64,000 nt of DNA from Lishizhenia tianjinensis (GTDB lineage Bacteria; Bacteroidota; Bacteroidia; Flavobacteriales_D; Crocinitomicaceae): the NCBI GenBank assembly GCA_943330745.2, contig CALQIX020000003.1, positions 1 to 64,000 of the forward strand, in the 5' to 3' direction. The notes beneath the pieces are model-generated. The model was given only the letters and a program-made list of their open reading frames with translations, was not told where the DNA came from and did not search any database. Made by a program: the position numbers and the translations under genes. Positions 62,743-64,000 of this stretch are shown here, piece after piece (position 1 is the first letter of the stretch; each line of letters begins with the position of its first letter).

Positions 62743-63399
62743 ATGAACAAGAAATTAATTTTGTTTTTTCTGTTGTGGAATGTATCAACTATTTTTTCAC
62801 AATGCCTTCCTCATGAAAAAGAGCTTATTGTTGTCATTCAGCCTGATTTGTTTCTCAGTGAAATTAGCTGGGAATTATTTGAAAACAACGCGTTGGTCTC
62901 CTCCGGCAATCATTTAGGCGATACAGTCTGCGTAGACTCAACAGCATGCCTACTCTTTGTAATGAATGACTCTGGAAACGATGGATTATGTTGTGCATAC
63001 GGCAATGGATATTTTGAGCTTTTTTTGGATCAAAATAAAATAGGAAATGGGGCCGTGTTTCTAGACACCGACACAACACGATTTAATTGTCCAATAATTA
63101 ATGTTCCGACAGAAAATGATGGGATTTTTATTCCAACGGCATTTAGTCCCAACAAATATGGGAATACCCAAAACGAAAATTTTTCTATTATTGCCAATGA
63201 AACAGTAGAATCCATTGATTTTTTCATTTATGATCGATGGGGAGCGCAAATTTTCTTTAGTTCTTCACTTTATTTTTCCTGGGATGGAACCTACAAAGGT
63301 GTTGATTGCTCTTCAGGAATTTATGCGTTTCAGGCCCTGGTAATTTATGTGAATGGAAACAAAAAGATTAAAACTGGAAATATCTCTTTGCTCCGTTAA
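62743..63399 (+). CDS. Small secreted protein with T9SS type B sorting domain
   Basis: 218 residues: signal peptide (KLILFFLLWNVSTIFSQ), a compact cysteine-containing N-terminal domain of about 100 residues (LVSSGNHLGDTVCVDSTACL; NDGLCCAYGNGYFELFLD), and the C-terminal gliding motility-associated domain: GIFIPTAFSPNKYGNTQNEN, FFIYDRWGAQIFFSS, FSWDGTYKGVDCSSGIYAFQ and ISLLR. The N-terminal part resembles short CUB-like or PPC-like domains, but I cannot name it. Secreted through T9SS like the adhesin at 10548. A TTTG-N4-ATG context precedes it (62735-62742) with a G instead of T at the first base of the -7 element. Confidence 0.85.
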   Translation: MNKKLILFFLLWNVSTIFSQCLPHEKELIVVIQPDLFLSEISWELFENNALVSSGNHLGDTVCVDSTACLLFVMNDSGNDGLCCAYGNGYFELFLDQNKIGNGAVFLDTDTTRFNCPIINVPTENDGIFIPTAFSPNKYGNTQNENFSIIANETVESIDFFIYDRWGAQIFFSSSLYFSWDGTYKGVDCSSGIYAFQALVIYVNGNKKIKTGNISLLR

Positions 63400-63456
63400 T
63401 GAATAAATTATCTAATTTGTTAATAAAAAATAGGTAACCTTCTCTTTGGATGTATT

Positions 63457-63464
63457 AACTTTGC
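63457..63464 (+). promoter_or_regulatory. -7 promoter element of pyrG
   Basis: TAACTTTG matches TAnnTTTG, 24 bases before the ATG at 63489. Confidence 0.5.
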
Positions 63465-63473
63465 GCCCCGTAG

Positions 63474-64000
<527 letters not shown>

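Overview
The window is AT-rich chromosomal DNA from a member of the Bacteroidota, most likely class Flavobacteriia and possibly near Crocinitomicaceae/Fluviicola-type lineages (the class is well supported, the family is a guess). Evidence: GldE and GldD of the gliding/type IX secretion machinery; two proteins ending in the gliding-motility-associated (T9SS type B) C-terminal domain; a lipoprotein TamA (TamL); the MoxR-DUF58-BatA/B/C/D aerotolerance operon; a long-tailed ribosomal protein S16; BshC; families such as DUF3078, DUF3467, DUF4301 and DUF5683; and promoters of the Bacteroidota type (TTTG / TAnnTTTG) with few Shine-Dalgarno sequences. No insertion sequence, prophage, CRISPR array, tRNA or rRNA was found, and no gene-free stretch exceeds 300 bases. 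It looks like core chromosome, not an accessory island.

Layout. 1-5160: methionine salvage genes mtnC (cut by the left edge) and mtnD, a DUF4301 protein, a methyltransferase, a DUF3089 hydrolase-like protein and a DUF3078 protein. 5247-8540: thioredoxin reductase, DUF3467, a terminator and an ABC exporter pair. 8541-10556: an acidic orphan, a ferredoxin and a divergent LuxC-type acyl-CoA reductase. 10548-15095: a 1398-residue repetitive T9SS cargo protein and a small secreted protein. 15245-17048: FabH-like synthase and DUF2797. 17038-24431: the seven-gene moxR/bat operon on the minus strand. 24568-31098: a zinc-ribbon protein, a secreted protein that may carry a toxin-23-type domain, a Crp/Fnr regulator, an orphan secreted protein, IlvE, proline dehydrogenase and a thioredoxin-like protein. 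31081-33085: rpsP-rimM-trmN6-like operon on the minus strand. 33259-36105: ssb-gldE-gldD-folK. 36187-42535: OmpA/TPR lipoprotein, BshC, OmpA-family porin-like protein, arginase-family enzyme, membrane protein. 42508-43440: NlpC/P60 peptidase. 43576-49055: parA-parB-DUF5683-dapB-lepB-wbqC. 49080-53446: M42-like peptidase, CorA, a PLC-like protein, YqgE and an RNA methyltransferase. 53475-62634: TamL, LpxH, two tandem TlpA-like proteins, GatB, purine nucleoside phosphorylase and LpxK. 62743-64000: a minimal T9SS type B protein and the 5' part of pyrG.

Common themes are envelope building and secretion (LepB, TamL, LpxH, LpxK, GldD/E, OmpA proteins, Bat complex), redox housekeeping (TrxB, TlpA pair, BshC, ferredoxin) and central metabolism. 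Two window-wide patterns stand out. First, at least eight genes have a TAnnTTTG-like -7 element ending only 3-7 bases before the start codon, which predicts leaderless mRNAs and identifies several non-ATG starts. Second, all nine convergent gene pairs abut within 2 bases or overlap by up to 28 bases, leaving no room for intergenic terminators. I found no clearly novel defence or mobile system; the best leads are these layout patterns, the repeat-rich S16 tail and adhesin, and a few orphan proteins.
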